Below, piece after piece: positions 11,910-23,061 of a DNA stretch of 64,000 nt. Below the pieces are notes generated by a model. The model had not been told where the DNA came from. It searched no databases and was given only the letters and a program-made list of their open reading frames with translations. Source of the DNA: Chiua virens. Lineage: Eukaryota > Basidiomycota > Agaricomycetes > Boletales > Boletaceae. The stretch is from assembly GCA_019787685.1 (NCBI GenBank), contig JAHNUO010000006.1, positions 1 to 64,000 of the forward strand. Direction: 5' to 3'. Every line of letters starts with the position of its first letter. Within the stretch, counting starts at the first letter, position 1. The position numbers and the translations under genes were made by a program.

Positions 11910-12627
11910 TTTGTTCTTTTACCATAACTCTCTTTCTATGGAATTCATGACTTAAGGCAGGCTTGTATTCATCCTCTACTAGTATACCTTGATATGCTTC
12001 CTTCAGTTACATGCATGATTACAATACTGAGAACTTCAATATGATTACAAAACATGAGACACACATGCCAAGTTGCCAACTACCCCAGCCAACTCTCCAA
12101 TGACACACATATTGCAGTCACCTTACACCAATGAAGACAGGCAACTGATAGTTGCAAATAGGCTATCTGAGATGGCTAGCTGAGGTTGGGCTGAGTGAGA
12201 GTAGGGCACCAAAGGAGATGGATGAGCAAAGGGAGGGACAATCTAGACTAGTGTTTGAAGGTCCAGTCCCAGGACCACAAAAAAACTGGACTGGATTGCA
12301 ATCCTGGTCCTTGAAAATGAAAATCAAAGGACTATAGTCCCAGAGCCAGTCCTGGACCAGTTCTGAGGTAGCCCCTATCCAGGGGCATATCCTGGAATAT
12401 GTTCAGATTTTTCCAGATTTGTCTGGAATTCTTAGGAGTGATCTCAAGATTATATTCCCCCAGACCTATGTATATCCCACCTGAAATCAGTCATATCTTT
12501 GATTCCTGCAAACCAAATTACATACAAATAGGGTCAAGAACAAGGTATTAGTCAGCACTACAGTGCTCCCAAAGTGATCTAAGCAAGATTCCCACACTGT
12601 TATACATCACAAGACAGTGATATTTCT
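11910..12627. other. 3' flank of the NACHT-WD40 gene, no gene seen
   Basis: AT-rich sequence with no ORF of note between the WD40 gene and the first solo LTR. An ORF at 12152-12337 shows no domain. Confidence 0.4.
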
Positions 12628-12644
12628 GTACATGTTACGATTCA

Positions 12645-12789
12645 TCTTTTTCTTTTTCTTTTTCTTTTTCTTTTTCTTTTTCTTTTTCTTTTTCTTTTTC
12701 TTTTTCTTTTTCTTTTTCTTTTTCTTTTTCTTTTTCTTTTTCTTTTTCTTTTTCTTTTTCTTTTTCTTTTTCTTTTTCTTTTTCTTTTT
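12645..12789 (+). repeat. (CTTTTT)n microsatellite, about 24 units
   Basis: A near-perfect hexanucleotide tract lies inside the solo LTR. The matching position of the LTR at 16984 has only a short pyrimidine stretch (CTTTTCCTTCATC), so the expansion arose after that copy diverged. Confidence 0.95.
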
Positions 12790-13054
12790 ACTTTGATTTC
12801 ACTACACTTGGTACTACAGGTACCAACCTATGTACATTCAATCCACAAGGCTTACCCTTGCCTCAGATTACTCAGCAAGGGCTTAACCCTTTGCCCCGTT
12901 TAGCTTTTCTTTCCTTGATCCAATTATGCAACTTTGGCCCAACCTGTTGTTCCATTATCACCTCCTTTCTTCCGCTTCCGTTGATCTGCTAGGGATCACC
13001 TTCATTTCTGCCATCATTCTGATGGCTTCTCCTTTTATCATTCCGCTTTCATTC

Positions 13055-13689
13055 TGTTATGATAGTTCTGGGTAGGACCTAGCATAGCCACAAAAGCACT
13101 AAGTACCAAGTGGCTGTGATAACTCAAACAACCACCACTTGGTATGTGGTGCGCTGGATGAGTAGAACAAGGGGTTACTGGTCAGCAAGTTGCTACCAGT
13201 GAGACAAGTGATAACTCAGGCATTGCTGAGGTGTCCTGTTGGAAATCTATACCTGAAGGACCAAGGGTCAAGGGTTGACTATGTTGAGTCCAAGTGGTTG
13301 AGTGTTCAAGGGGTCAAGGGGTCACAGGGGTGTTCTCGAGTGGAGCAGTGATACTCAGCTAGATTGTGGAGATCAAGACTAGGGTACAGGAATATTGCTG
13401 TGAAGTATTTATACTATGAGAGTTGTGCACAGACCAAGTGTCCAAAAGGGATGGCCAAGAAGGGCAGAAGGGATAAAGGCCAAAAGGAGGAATCGTACAA
13501 TGCGATGGCAGCAGATAATGATAAAGATGAAATGACAAGTGCAATGCCATTGGATGATGATGAGAAAGAAATGAGTAAACCATTGGGTTTGAAGGTGAAA
13601 GGAAATGAAGTACGGATGAATGTACGAGGATACCTAGGTATTGAGTATAGTGAAGTAGTACAAACAAAGAAAAGAAAGAAACTGTAACA
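13055..13689 (-). mobile_element. Solo LTR (family 1 variant), nested in opposite orientation
   Basis: It runs TGTTATGATAGTTC to ACTGTAACA, 635 bp, flanked by the TSD CATTC (13050-13054 and 13690-13694). Its + strand end matches the reverse complement of the surrounding LTR (GGTAGGACCTAGCATAG versus CTATGCTAGGCCCTACC), so a relative of the host LTR inserted into it in inverted orientation. Confidence 0.85.
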
Positions 13690-14171
13690 CATTCTGTCTG
13701 TTGCCTTATGCACCATACAACTCCTTTTGGCCCTTCAACTGTTCTGCTCTTCTTGGCCACTCCTTTTGGGCCAATGGTCCATGCTCACTTCCTCACATAT
13801 AAATACCTTGCAGTGGTACTATGTATTCTCTAGTCTTGATCTATGCAATCTAGCTAGTATCACTGCTCCTCTTTGGGCTTCACCTAAGCCATCCTTTGTC
13901 ACTGTGACCAACGTCCAGCTCCTTGGCTCACCCCAATCACAAGGGGAAGTCTTTGGTCCTTTGGGTATAGATTCCCAACAGGACACTCTCAGCAATGCCT
14001 GAGTTCTACCTCATCTCACTGGTAGCAATCCACTGACCAGTAACCCTCCTTGAACTTTTCAGCATGCCACATACTGTACCAAGTGGTGGTTGTTTAAGTT
14101 ATTGCAGCTGTTTGGTACTTAGCACTTTTGCATCTACACTAGGCCCTACCTGGGACTATCATAACAGTACA

Positions 14172-16983
14172 TAGCTAGCTCTAAGGCAAGAATAGCATGT
14201 AATATGAAAATGGATATTGTTTGACCCTGTGAACCAAATCACATGATACAAGGGTCAGTAGAAAGCTACAAATGAGGGCTATCATTGTGGGCACTCAAAG
14301 AACTGGACCTCAAAAACACTAGACATAGGTGAGTCAAGGGAATAAAGGCTGATACACATTGAGCATGTCAGAAATTTGTTTGTGCCATTGCAATAAGTGG
14401 CGATGGCAATCATGTGACAATGCTGATTAGCTTCCCATTGCAATTGTGATTGCATTGGAGCAGTGGACTTCCAACCTCACAATCATCTGTATACTTCTTG
14501 AACATATCTATACTTTGTATTTTATATCAAATGCCAAAGGCGGTCGACAAGAAAGCCCACTGCCCCAACTTGTAACAAGGCATTGATTAGTAGTGATCTG
14601 GCCAATCAATCTTCAATTACCATTGCACTGGGAGTGCAACAAGCTTTGTAATCACAACTCTTTAATTATAATCAGTTCCCACATTGATTTGTCATTTGGG
14701 TGCTTGAACCCATTGCAATTAGCTTGGAATGTAAATATTAAATTTATGACACAGCCAGTGAAGAGGTGATACATGGGAGACAGGTGGGCTGAGTTCAGAG
14801 GACTACATGTCAATGGATCAGCTGAGGGAATGAAGATTGATACACATTGAGTGGCCAGCAAGAAGGTGATATATGGGAGGCTGGTGGGTCAACCTTAGAG
14901 AACTGAGTGTTGATAGATTGGCTGAGGGAATGAAGGGTGATACACATTGAGCAGCCAGTAAAGAGGTGATGAATAGGAGGACAGTGGGCCAATGTCTGAG
15001 GATTCAGTGTGTGCCAATTGGCTGAGAGGATCAGTGATGACCAGGGTTGTGTGGCTGACAATGGGTATAAATGCACCAATTAAGTGAGAGTGATGGGATG
15101 ATCATCCTAGAGTGATGGCTGTGCATGGATGATAGTGAGTCAATTGGCTGTCAACATAGTGGGATAATGTAGATGATGTTGGAGACCATAGCTCCCTCTA
15201 GTATTGATGGCATTCACAACTTGGTTCCTGTTTAGCATATTGAATGTGTATCTGCAAGAACTATCAGCTCATGAATTCATTTGCAAAAGATTATGACAGG
15301 ACTGGCCTTCAAGTTCATAACTATGGAGGTAAAGCTTTTTCCTGCTGTAGTACTCAGGGTGTTTTGAGTTGAGCAACAATTCTAACCACATGTTGAACTT
15401 GGACCCCTTGCTAGCATTGCAAACCCATGAAGACCACTTATGGGGTCCAACCATAATGTCCACCCATTCAAGTTCCCACCATCTTTCCACAACCCAACTT
15501 CCTGTTCCACAAGTTCAAAGAGGCCAATGAGGGTCTCAATGGCTATTACAATTTCAATGTTTAACCCTCAAATGGACTTAACTTTCAATCTATTCTAAAT
15601 CATGAAATTATCCATGCCTCATGTCATGGCTGTCCAAAGGAACATATCTGATTGGCTACCACATTATTCCCATCATCAACTTCTTATTTTAATTACCAAT
15701 ATGCTTCTATGCTTCTCTTCCATATTGCCACACATACCTGTGCACCTCATGTTCCTTATCTATGACTCACACCTTATCATCCAATAGTGATTATATCTCT
15801 TATCTACTGTAGTTCATACTCAGATTAGAACTCTGATATCCATGTAGTATACAAACCCCATGAATCAAGACCAAGGAACTTTAACAAAGTTCACTTGGAG
15901 TTTTCCCTTCTTCAGTGTGACATTCCCTCCTCTCTTCACCTCCTCTCTTCAGCTACCACTTAACAGTCTCACACTTCAAGGTTGTTTCAATGACCACCCT
16001 TTCTGTGGTAATTTGCAAGGACAGTCATTATTCTTGGAGTAGTAAACATGGGTACAAGGGTGTGGCTGATGTGATCCAATTGGAGGTGAATGAGCCTGAG
16101 GAATATGTCTAGTAGTGTTGATGTATTGATCAGGGATAGGTGGGGGGGGGGGGGAGAAGAAGGAACTATAAGAGCATGTGGGTTCATGATTTGGTGAGGG
16201 TGGGAGCAGGAGGGTGAAAGTGCAGAGTGAAGCTAAGGCCCAGGACATCCCATGTACATTTTGGATGGCAAAGCCAGGTGAGTGCAATCTGCTAGGACAT
16301 GAAGCTTTGAGGACAAGGCAGTGGTGGAGGCATTGAAGATAACAACACTACAGTGAAGTGAAAGAAAGAGGTAGGGCAATATGTTTGTCCCAGGGGGTTT
16401 TGATGTGAGAGAAAAGGGTCAGAGGGTTTATCTAGTGGTCCCTTGATGGAAAAAGATAAATCTGAAGTGAACATCAGTAGAATGAGTCAATTCAAATTTA
16501 TGTAATTGAAAATAAGCAATCCAAGATAAAACCAGGCAGAGATGAGAAGGAAAATGACAATGAATGATAAGAGTTGATACACACATGATGACTGAAGCTA
16601 ACAGGTGCAAAAAGATATATTTTTAACTCAAGGACTTGGTTTTATAGTCCCAGGAACAACCTGAGACTGTACAAGTAAACCTGACCCTATCTAGGTACAA
16701 AACCCTGCAGGATTAGCAGAGTGCCTGTTTGTCACTGTTCAGAAACAGATAAAGTAAAATAAAGTAGGTCTGGTATGTCATCATCACACCAGCTTCATTT
16801 GTAATGAATATGAAATGAAACAAAACAAAAGAACAAAAGGAAACACATACTGATTGATCTGATTCAAGTCTGATTCAAGTTGAATTGACACAGACTCATA
16901 GACAGATGTGACATGGGCAGATTGGAATGAGATGATAGAGGGCAACTAAAACATGATCTAGAAAATGGAGAAAAGCCTCTTTA
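14172..16983. other. AT-rich non-coding stretch
   Basis: No convincing gene. It contains a 100-bp tandem repeat (14754-15030), a G13 run near 16142-16154 and many short ORFs without domains. The composition differs from the GC-rich housekeeping side and resembles old, decayed repeats. Confidence 0.5.
14754..15030. repeat. 100-bp tandem repeat, about 2.7 copies
   Basis: Units begin GCCAGYRAAGA at 14754, 14854 and 14954, exactly 100 bp apart, and share GAGGGAATGAAG and GATACACATTGAG. A related fragment (GATACACATTGAGCA) lies near 14351. Units differ at many positions, so the array is old. Confidence 0.8.
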
Positions 16984-17740
16984 TGTTACGATTCATCTTT
17001 TCCTTCATCTTTGTCTTTGCTTTCACTACGCTCGGTACTACAGGTATGTACCTCCTATGTTCAATCTGCAAGGCTTACCCTTGCCTTGGATTACTCAGCA
17101 AGGGCTTAACCCTTTGCCCCGTTTACCTTTCTTTCTCTGATCTGATTACGCAACTCCGGCTCAACCCGTTGTTCCGTCATCACTTCCTTTCTTTTGCTTC
17201 CTGATCTGTTAGGGATTGCTTTCACTTCCGCTGTCATTTGGACAGCTTCTGTGTTTTACCTTTTATACTTTTGTCTGTCTGGTGCTTCTGCCCCACACGA
17301 CTCCTTTTGGCCCTTTGACTGTTCTGCTCTTCCTGGCCACCCTTTTGGACCCTTGGTCCATGCATGATCCTTGTAGTATAAATACCGCGCAGTGATACTC
17401 CTGTACCTCAGTCTTGATCTACGCAATCTAGCTAGTATCACTGCTCCTCTTCAGGCTTAACCTAAGCCATCCCTCATTGCTGTGACCAACGTCCAGCACC
17501 TTGGTCCACCCCAATCACAAGGGGCAGTCTTCGGTCCTTCAGGTATAGATTCCCAACAGGACACTCTCAGCAACACCTGAGTTCTAACTTGTCTCACTGG
17601 TAGCAATCCACTGACCAGTAACCCTCCTTGAACTCTTTCAGCACACCACGTATCAAGTGGTGGTTGTTTGAGTTATTGCAGCCACTTGGTACTTAGCACT
17701 TTTGTGTCTATGCTAGGCCCTACCCGGGACTATCATAACA
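16984..17740 (+). mobile_element. LTR of a family 1 gypsy-type element, in 5' position
   Basis: It starts TGTTACGATTCATC and ends CTATCATAACA, 757 bp. The flanks do not match (CTTTA left, TAAGA right). A gag-like frame follows directly, so this is the 5' LTR of a truncated element and not a solo LTR. TATA-like TATAAATACC near 17379 sits where an LTR promoter would be expected. Confidence 0.8.
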
Positions 17741-17797
17741 TAAGATCAAGACTAGCTTCCTCAGCCTGCCACCACGCAGTAGCTGCCCACCATTTCT

Positions 17798-18556
17798 TTG
17801 GGACAACCCCCCACTTGTCCGCTCCTCAACCCTAGTTGGAGTCTTCAGACGTCTAACATCCCATCATCCAATTTATCCAACGATAACCCTGAACCCACCT
17901 TGCCTTCTTCTGAACCCCAGGAGAACGACCTCGACATCAATGTTGAACACTCTGACTCTGAAGACGAAACTCAGCAACTAGCTGAATGTCTTACCACCTC
18001 ACTTGACATACCAAGTCTTGCCTCCTTCGCGTCCCCTATGACCCCATGAAGGATTAACCCTGGACCATCATCTATCCAGAACCCAAACCCCTCTGTGGTT
18101 CTCCCTTTGGTACAGCCACTGAACCTTCTGCCCACCACCTCATCTAGCAACATGTCTAGCAAGGCAGTTGAGCTTCGCCTTGGAAAACCCTCCACCTTCA
18201 ATGGGTCCTACGACCGCACCGTACCCTGGCTCAATGACATAGCAACATACCTCTTCGTCAACAACCCCATCTATGACATGGATAACAAATGTGTTGCCTT
18301 TGCCCTTTCATTTATGACAGAAGGATCTGCTAAGACTTGGGCCAATACATTCCGCACCAAGGCTATCCCCATCTATTCCTTTGGGAGTTGGACCGACTGG
18401 CAGATAGAGTTCCGAAAGGACTTTGAACACCATGACACCAAGGGCAACGCCATCACCTGGCTCTCCACCACTCGGGTAACCCGCAACAAGGATGTCCCCT
18501 CTTACATCTCCTTGTTCTGCAACAAGGTTGCCACTGCCACCCTCACCGGATCGGTG
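17798..18556 (+). pseudogene. gag fragment of the family 1 gypsy element
   Basis: Retrotransposon Gag-type segment (GKPSTFNGSYDRTV, MTEGSAKTWANTF, WTDWQIEFRKDFE, DVPSYISLFCNKV) downstream of an LTR. The frame from 17798 is interrupted by TGA at 18047-18049 and resumes in the same frame (18095 onward), so a single nonsense change splits it. At about 18556 the gag is cut off and joined to the tail of an oppositely oriented chromovirus copy. No zinc knuckle, protease or RT of this element is present in the window. Confidence 0.75.
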
Positions 18557-19633
18557 TAGAAAAGTAATAATAGCGACCCTTTTTAGGAACAAAAGACTCT
18601 TTTAGGTCAATGCTGTGATCCCATGGTTTATGTAGAGGTATCCTTTCGGATTCCGTTTTCCCAAATACTTTAGCATATTTTAAATATTCTCGTGGGACCA
18701 TCTCTTCAAGAGTGCGTTCCTTAGGAGGAGAAGGTGGAGTTTCCATGTTTGCGGTAAAAATATGTGATTCTGCGATAGAGTTTGCATATTTAAGTTCTTC
18801 TGCGATAATGGAATCCAAGAAATCGTCTTCTTCTTGAGAATGACATGATTCCAGGCATCTCCACATTACAACTGATCCTGTGGTCCAGTCTATATGGGGA
18901 TTGTGGTGCTTTAACCATGTATATCCGAGGATAAGGTCGTTCTTTCCTAGGTTGGTAATTTCAGCATCCACTATTTCCCTGTGACCTTTGTAATCGATCA
19001 GGATTTGTGTGGCGTGAGTAATAGAACCCGCTTGATTTTTGGTTCCATCGACATTGAAGACTTGTATAGCATGAGGAAGCACGTGAGTGGGAAGTTTGTG
19101 TTTAGTGATGTAATCCTCATGTATGAAGATCGCATTAGCTCCACTATCTAAAAGCACTTTTGCTCCAACATAACCAATTTGGTTTACTGGGGATACCAAA
19201 ATTGGTAAGATAATTTCTGTTTCTACCAATGTAGATCTAATGAAAGACCCATCAGGTATTTGTTTTGGGACAGAATTAAGCACAGAACTATCATGTCTGC
19301 CGCGCTCCGCAGAGACACTGTCAACGCTTTCGTTTTCTGTTGTTTTTGGTGATTTAGGTAGTTTATCCTCTTGCCAGGGAGGTTTTTCCGAGTATTTGAA
19401 ATCAAACTTTAAAGAAACAGAGTTTTCATATTCTTTTGGAAGGGTAGTGCGAACGTGAGATCCCAGTTTTCTCAGTTCGCCTTGCCTTTTCCCTTCTTTT
19501 CGGTTTCGTACTTGTTGTAATAATATGCTTGTACTTCCTCAGGGTTCATTCCTCGGATGGCCGCGAAGGGGTCCTTTTCCAGGACTGAAGAAGTTGAAGC
19601 TTTAGGGGCTTCTTTTTGTTGTGTGGTAGTTCT
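18557..19633 (-). pseudogene. Protease region and gag tail of chromovirus copy 1 (truncated)
   Basis: The frame 18543-19283 encodes an aspartic protease-like domain (LLDSGANAIFIHEDY) and the start of the region leading to RT, nearly identical to 26195-27064 in copy 2. It stops being similar after KKGR at about 18572, the breakpoint with the family 1 gag. Upstream (19284-19633) the gag C-terminus and the gag/pol overlap with the TTTTCCC (slippery GGGAAAA) site are kept. RT, RNase H and integrase are missing. Confidence 0.8.
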
Positions 19634-21916
19634 TGTTACGATAGTTCCGGGTAGGACCTAACGTAGCCGCAAAAGCACCAAGTACCAAGTGGCTGCGATA
19701 ACTCAAACAACCACCACTTGATACAGTGGCTCAAACAACTGTCCCAATGTTTGCATGTTTTTCACTAAACACAATAAAACACAGTAACCACTAAACCTTA
19801 CCCAGACCTGTGGGAATATGAAATATAGTACCTACTCCTGGCTTTCTATTGGACCAAGGGTCAAAGAATTTGAATAAGATTTGATGAAATGGCAATCATT
19901 TCAAAATGATCACTCATTGGGACAGTTTTTTGACTTTATATAAATGTAAGTATTTAATATTTGGTATGACCTCCTTTTGCCTTGATAACAGCTTCAAGCC
20001 TTCTATGCATGCTTTTAATCCATTTCTAATGCTATTCTGCACAAATATTCCCCCACTCCTCTACTAACCTCTCCTATAAATGATAAACTCCTTTAGGGGC
20101 ACTTTTATAAGCTAAAAGTCATTTTTTGAGATGATTTCAGGTATGTTCAAAGGAAGTGAGGTTTAGAGACTGTGCAGGCCAATCTAAAGATCCAATCTCT
20201 TGATCTTTGACCCAGGTCTGAATTCTTTTAGAGGTATGCTTGGGATCATTATCTTATTGAAAAATGATATTACCTTCTGAAATTTAAAATTCTTTGATGT
20301 TTTCCAGAAACCCCTGCTATGAAATTGTCACATACTGCTCAGCATCTATCCTTCTGTACATCTCACTCTAAACTCCCACTCCATTCCATCCTATATAGGC
20401 CCATAGCCTCCTCTATGCTTGACTGTACCTCTAGCAATCAACTACTCTCCTGCCTTTGTTCACACATATGCTTGTTTATATGACCCAATCCTATTGACTT
20501 TAGTCTCATTTAACTATATGACCCTTTTCCTACCCTCCACAGTCCAATGCTAGTATTTGAAAGCATAGGCCAACCATCCTTTCTTGTGACTCTTGAAGAG
20601 AAGAAGTTTTTGTTCTCTACCACAGCTTTCAAAGAGGCTTCCCTGAGGGTATTTCTGGCTATCTTATGGTAGAGAGGAGTATCAATAATGGTATTGATAA
20701 GTATAGTGAGCTGAACAACATTTTTGGCCTTGCCAGTAATGATCTATTGTACAATAGCCCTTTTGCTGGTAAATGAAAACTTTAAAGGGTGACCACCAAG
20801 ATGTTTAGTCTTGTCTAGCTGGATTTCTTGAAGGACCCTAGACACTATAGACTTGCCCAGACCAGTTTCAGAGGTTATTTTCCTGGAAGAAAGATTAAGG
20901 AAAGGGAAGGAGACATTATTGTCCCTTAAGAGCTGGAGATAGGTTTTATAATGATGATAGGGAAGTTACTATGGAATAGTGGGGTTTATATGGTGCTAGC
21001 TGATGATAGTTACATAAATATAACATGATAGAACCATTATCAAATGTATGTAAGTACTTTCCAACATGTTAGGGTCTGATATATATAATCCAAACTTAAA
21101 GTCAAAGAACTGTCCCAATGAGTGATCATTTTGAAATGATTGCCATTTCATTAAATCTTATTCAAATTCTTTGACCCTTGGTCCAATAGAAAGCCAGGAG
21201 TAGGTACTATATTTCATATTCCCACAGGTCTGGGTAAGGTTTAGTGGTTACCACATTTTATTGCATTTAGTGAAAAACATGCAAACATTGGGACAGTTGT
21301 TTGAGCCACTGTACATGGTGCGCTGAAGAGTCGAACAAGGGTTTCTGGTCAGCGGATTGCTACCAGAGAGACGAGTGAAAACTCAGGCGTTGCTGAGAGT
21401 TGTCCGGTTGGGAATCTATACCCAAGGGATGGTCGAGGGTCGAGGGTTGACTGCGTAGAGTCCGAGTGTTGTGTCAAGGGACGACGAGAGAAGTCCCTGG
21501 TCGAGTGGTCACAGGCGCTGTGGCGAGTGGAGCAGAGATACTCAGCTAGATTGCGGAGATCAAGACTAGTGTACATGAGTATCGCTGCAGGGTATTTATA
21601 CTACGAGAACTGCGCACGGACCAAGTAACTAAAAGGGGAAGGCCAGAAGAGCGGAAGGGTCAAAGGGCCAAAAGGAGTGCGCAGTAACTATAAAAGGGAA
21701 TCGTACGATGCGAAGGCAACGGACGATGACGAAGATGAAATGACAAATGCGAAGCCATCAGATGATGACGAGAAAAGAAGAACGTAAGCACTCGGGTGAA
21801 GCCGGTGCGGAGTTACAAAGGTCAGAAGAGAACGAGTATGGATGAGCGTACGAGGATACCTAGGTATCGAGTAAAGCGAAGAAGTACAAGTGAAACGAAA
21901 GAAAGAAATTGTAACA
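19634..21916 (-). mobile_element. Solo LTR (family 1) inside chromovirus copy 1 gag, itself carrying a Tc1/mariner element
   Basis: It starts TGTTACGATAGTTCC and ends AATTGTAACA. The direct repeat GTTCT flanks it (19629-19633 and 21917-21921), and the gag codons on both sides match the uninterrupted copy near 27405. Without the 1588-bp nested element and its TA duplication the LTR is about 693 bp, like the copy at 13055. Confidence 0.85.
19724..21311 (-). mobile_element. Tc1/mariner-type DNA transposon with long TIRs, transposase decayed
   Basis: Flanked by TA (19722-19723, 21312-21313). Ends are CAGTGGCTCAAACAACTG and its complement, and the inverted repeats extend about 210 bp with few differences. 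On the minus strand near 20190-20290 a Tc1 transposase block can be read (DNDPKHTSKRIQTW, SLDWPAQS) but with stops, including one just before DNDPKHT. The motif TTGGGACAGTT occurs at the outer end and again, inverted, near the inner end of each TIR, as for paired transposase binding sites. The element is not autonomous. Confidence 0.9.
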
Positions 21917-21981
21917 GTTCTCGCTTTTTGAGACTTTCCACAATTGGCTTTGTAATTGCCAGCGTAGTTGTATCTGGACAT
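21917..21981 (-). pseudogene. Internally deleted gag of chromovirus copy 1
   Basis: The gag ATG at 21981 reads MSRYNY and then jumps to AGNYKANCGKSQKAR. In copy 2 these parts (MSGYTY and the zinc-knuckle tail YYAGNHKANCGKS) are about 960 bp apart. Both deletion edges carry TAYGCY, suggesting a microhomology deletion. The solo LTR then interrupts what remains. Confidence 0.8.
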
Positions 21982-21983
21982 GT

Positions 21984-22229
21984 TTACCAAGTGTCAGTTG
22001 CAGGTTCTGGTGCTCCCCAAGCGTTAGCAGTGGCTGTTCCATATTCTTCGTAGGGTGAGAATAAACCGAAGGTGACTGCGAAGGGGTAGTCTCGACATTT
22101 GATTGAGACGTAAATTGGTCTCTGGGATTCTTGTACCTTGTTTGTAAGGTAGAATGCGAGATAACCGAAAAAGTAAGTTGTGATTGTGCAGGAGATTATG
22201 AGTGTGATTGCAATGAGTTCCCAAGACAT
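21984..22229 (-). CDS. Chromovirus ORF-B (copy 1): small predicted membrane protein
   Basis: 81 codons. An N-terminal hydrophobic helix (about residues 4-29; LIAITLIISCTITTYFFGYL) is followed by a polar tail with IYVSIKCRDYPFAVTF and an acidic/aromatic end (PYEEYGTATANAWGAPEP). The stop TAA is 2 nt before the gag ATG. The frame is intact here while in copy 2 a TGA interrupts it. I know no retroelement protein family that it matches. It may be a single-pass membrane protein, but the role is unknown. Confidence 0.6.
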   Translation of the reverse strand: MSWELIAITLIISCTITTYFFGYLAFYLTNKVQESQRPIYVSIKCRDYPFAVTFGLFSPYEEYGTATANAWGAPEPATDTW

Positions 22230-22243
22230 AAAAGAGTTTCTAT

Positions 22244-22807
22244 TTAGAGAAATCTGGAAGGAATCCTAAGAGTATTTCTAGGACGTAAAGAAGGGAAGTT
22301 GGGGTTATCGTATTGTGAATATGGACGGATACGGGAGGGAACTTGGTTTGCTTTGTAGTGTCTGAGTATCCTTTTCCTCTCTAGTTCAGTCCTAGCGTTT
22401 CTCCTTTCAATCTCACGAGGTGGGAGCCAATCGTTAGGGTCTCCAAAACTTTCCTCAGAGGGTTCTCGTAATGGAGCAGGTGGGAATGGTGATGGTTCTC
22501 TTTTGGGAATAGGAGAGGGAAAGTATTTGTGCTTAACCTCAACTTCCTCGGTTGGATACCTGAGTTCTGGGCTGTCAGACCGGGTTGACTCTCTTTCTGA
22601 TGAGTAGTCAGATAGGGACGTTGTGTCTCCTATGAAGTGGCCTAATAAGGTGTGGAATATCTCTGTGTCTGTCCTGTCCTCAGGATCGAGATCCTCTAAG
22701 GCAACTACCTCAGCGAGATAGGCGGTGTCAAGTACGTAAGGTGAGTCTTCTAGACCCGGGAATGCTTCTTGAGTGGCGGCGACAATGGAGAGAGGGAGGG
22801 AGGTCAC
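22244..22807 (-). CDS. Chromovirus ORF-A (copy 1): acidic, proline-rich protein
   Basis: About 187 codons, rich in Glu, Asp, Pro and Ser, with motifs EAFPGLEDSPYVLDTAYLAE, DLDPEDRTDTE and a basic tail (REIERRNARTELERKRILR). It ends 14 nt before ORF-B. The first codon has no convincing ATG. A conserved splice donor (GTAAGT) lies upstream between the LTR and this frame, so the protein probably begins in an upstream exon. Copy 2 has the same frame with a premature TGA near the end. Function unknown. Confidence 0.5.
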   Translation of the reverse strand: MTSLPLSIVAATQEAFPGLEDSPYVLDTAYLAEVVALEDLDPEDRTDTEIFHTLLGHFIGDTTSLSDYSSERESTRSDSPELRYPTEEVEVKHKYFPSPIPKREPSPFPPAPLREPSEESFGDPNDWLPPREIERRNARTELERKRILRHYKANQVPSRIRPYSQYDNPNFPSLRPRNTLRIPSRFL

Positions 22808-23061
22808 TATTTTTTTGTGGTCTCAGTAAAGAGGACAATATCAGCGACGAGTGTGCTATCAGCTTCGCTATATGGACCTTTGGTCTCGAGCGGCTTCTGA
22901 AGTAGATAAAATCTTCCGTTCAAAGGTTGCAACTTACTCTGTGCGCTTGTTCCTTGTTTAGTGATAAGACGGCTATGACGAGGTCGAGGGACTTGACAGT
23001 AGTGTCGACGGCGAAGAAAGGCAACAAAGTTCTAATGAAACAACCTAGAACAATACTAGAC

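Larger units (their letters stand above)
12633..14166 (+). mobile_element. Solo LTR (gypsy-type family 1), carrying a nested LTR and a hexamer expansion
   Basis: It starts TGTTACGATTCATC and ends CTATCATAACA, the same ends as the LTR at 16984-17740. It is flanked by the 5-bp direct repeat GTACA (12628-12632 and 14167-14171), which shows a true insertion followed by LTR-LTR recombination. Without the nested LTR (13055-13689 plus its TSD) and the CTTTTT expansion it is about 750 bp, the same as the other copy. Confidence 0.85.
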
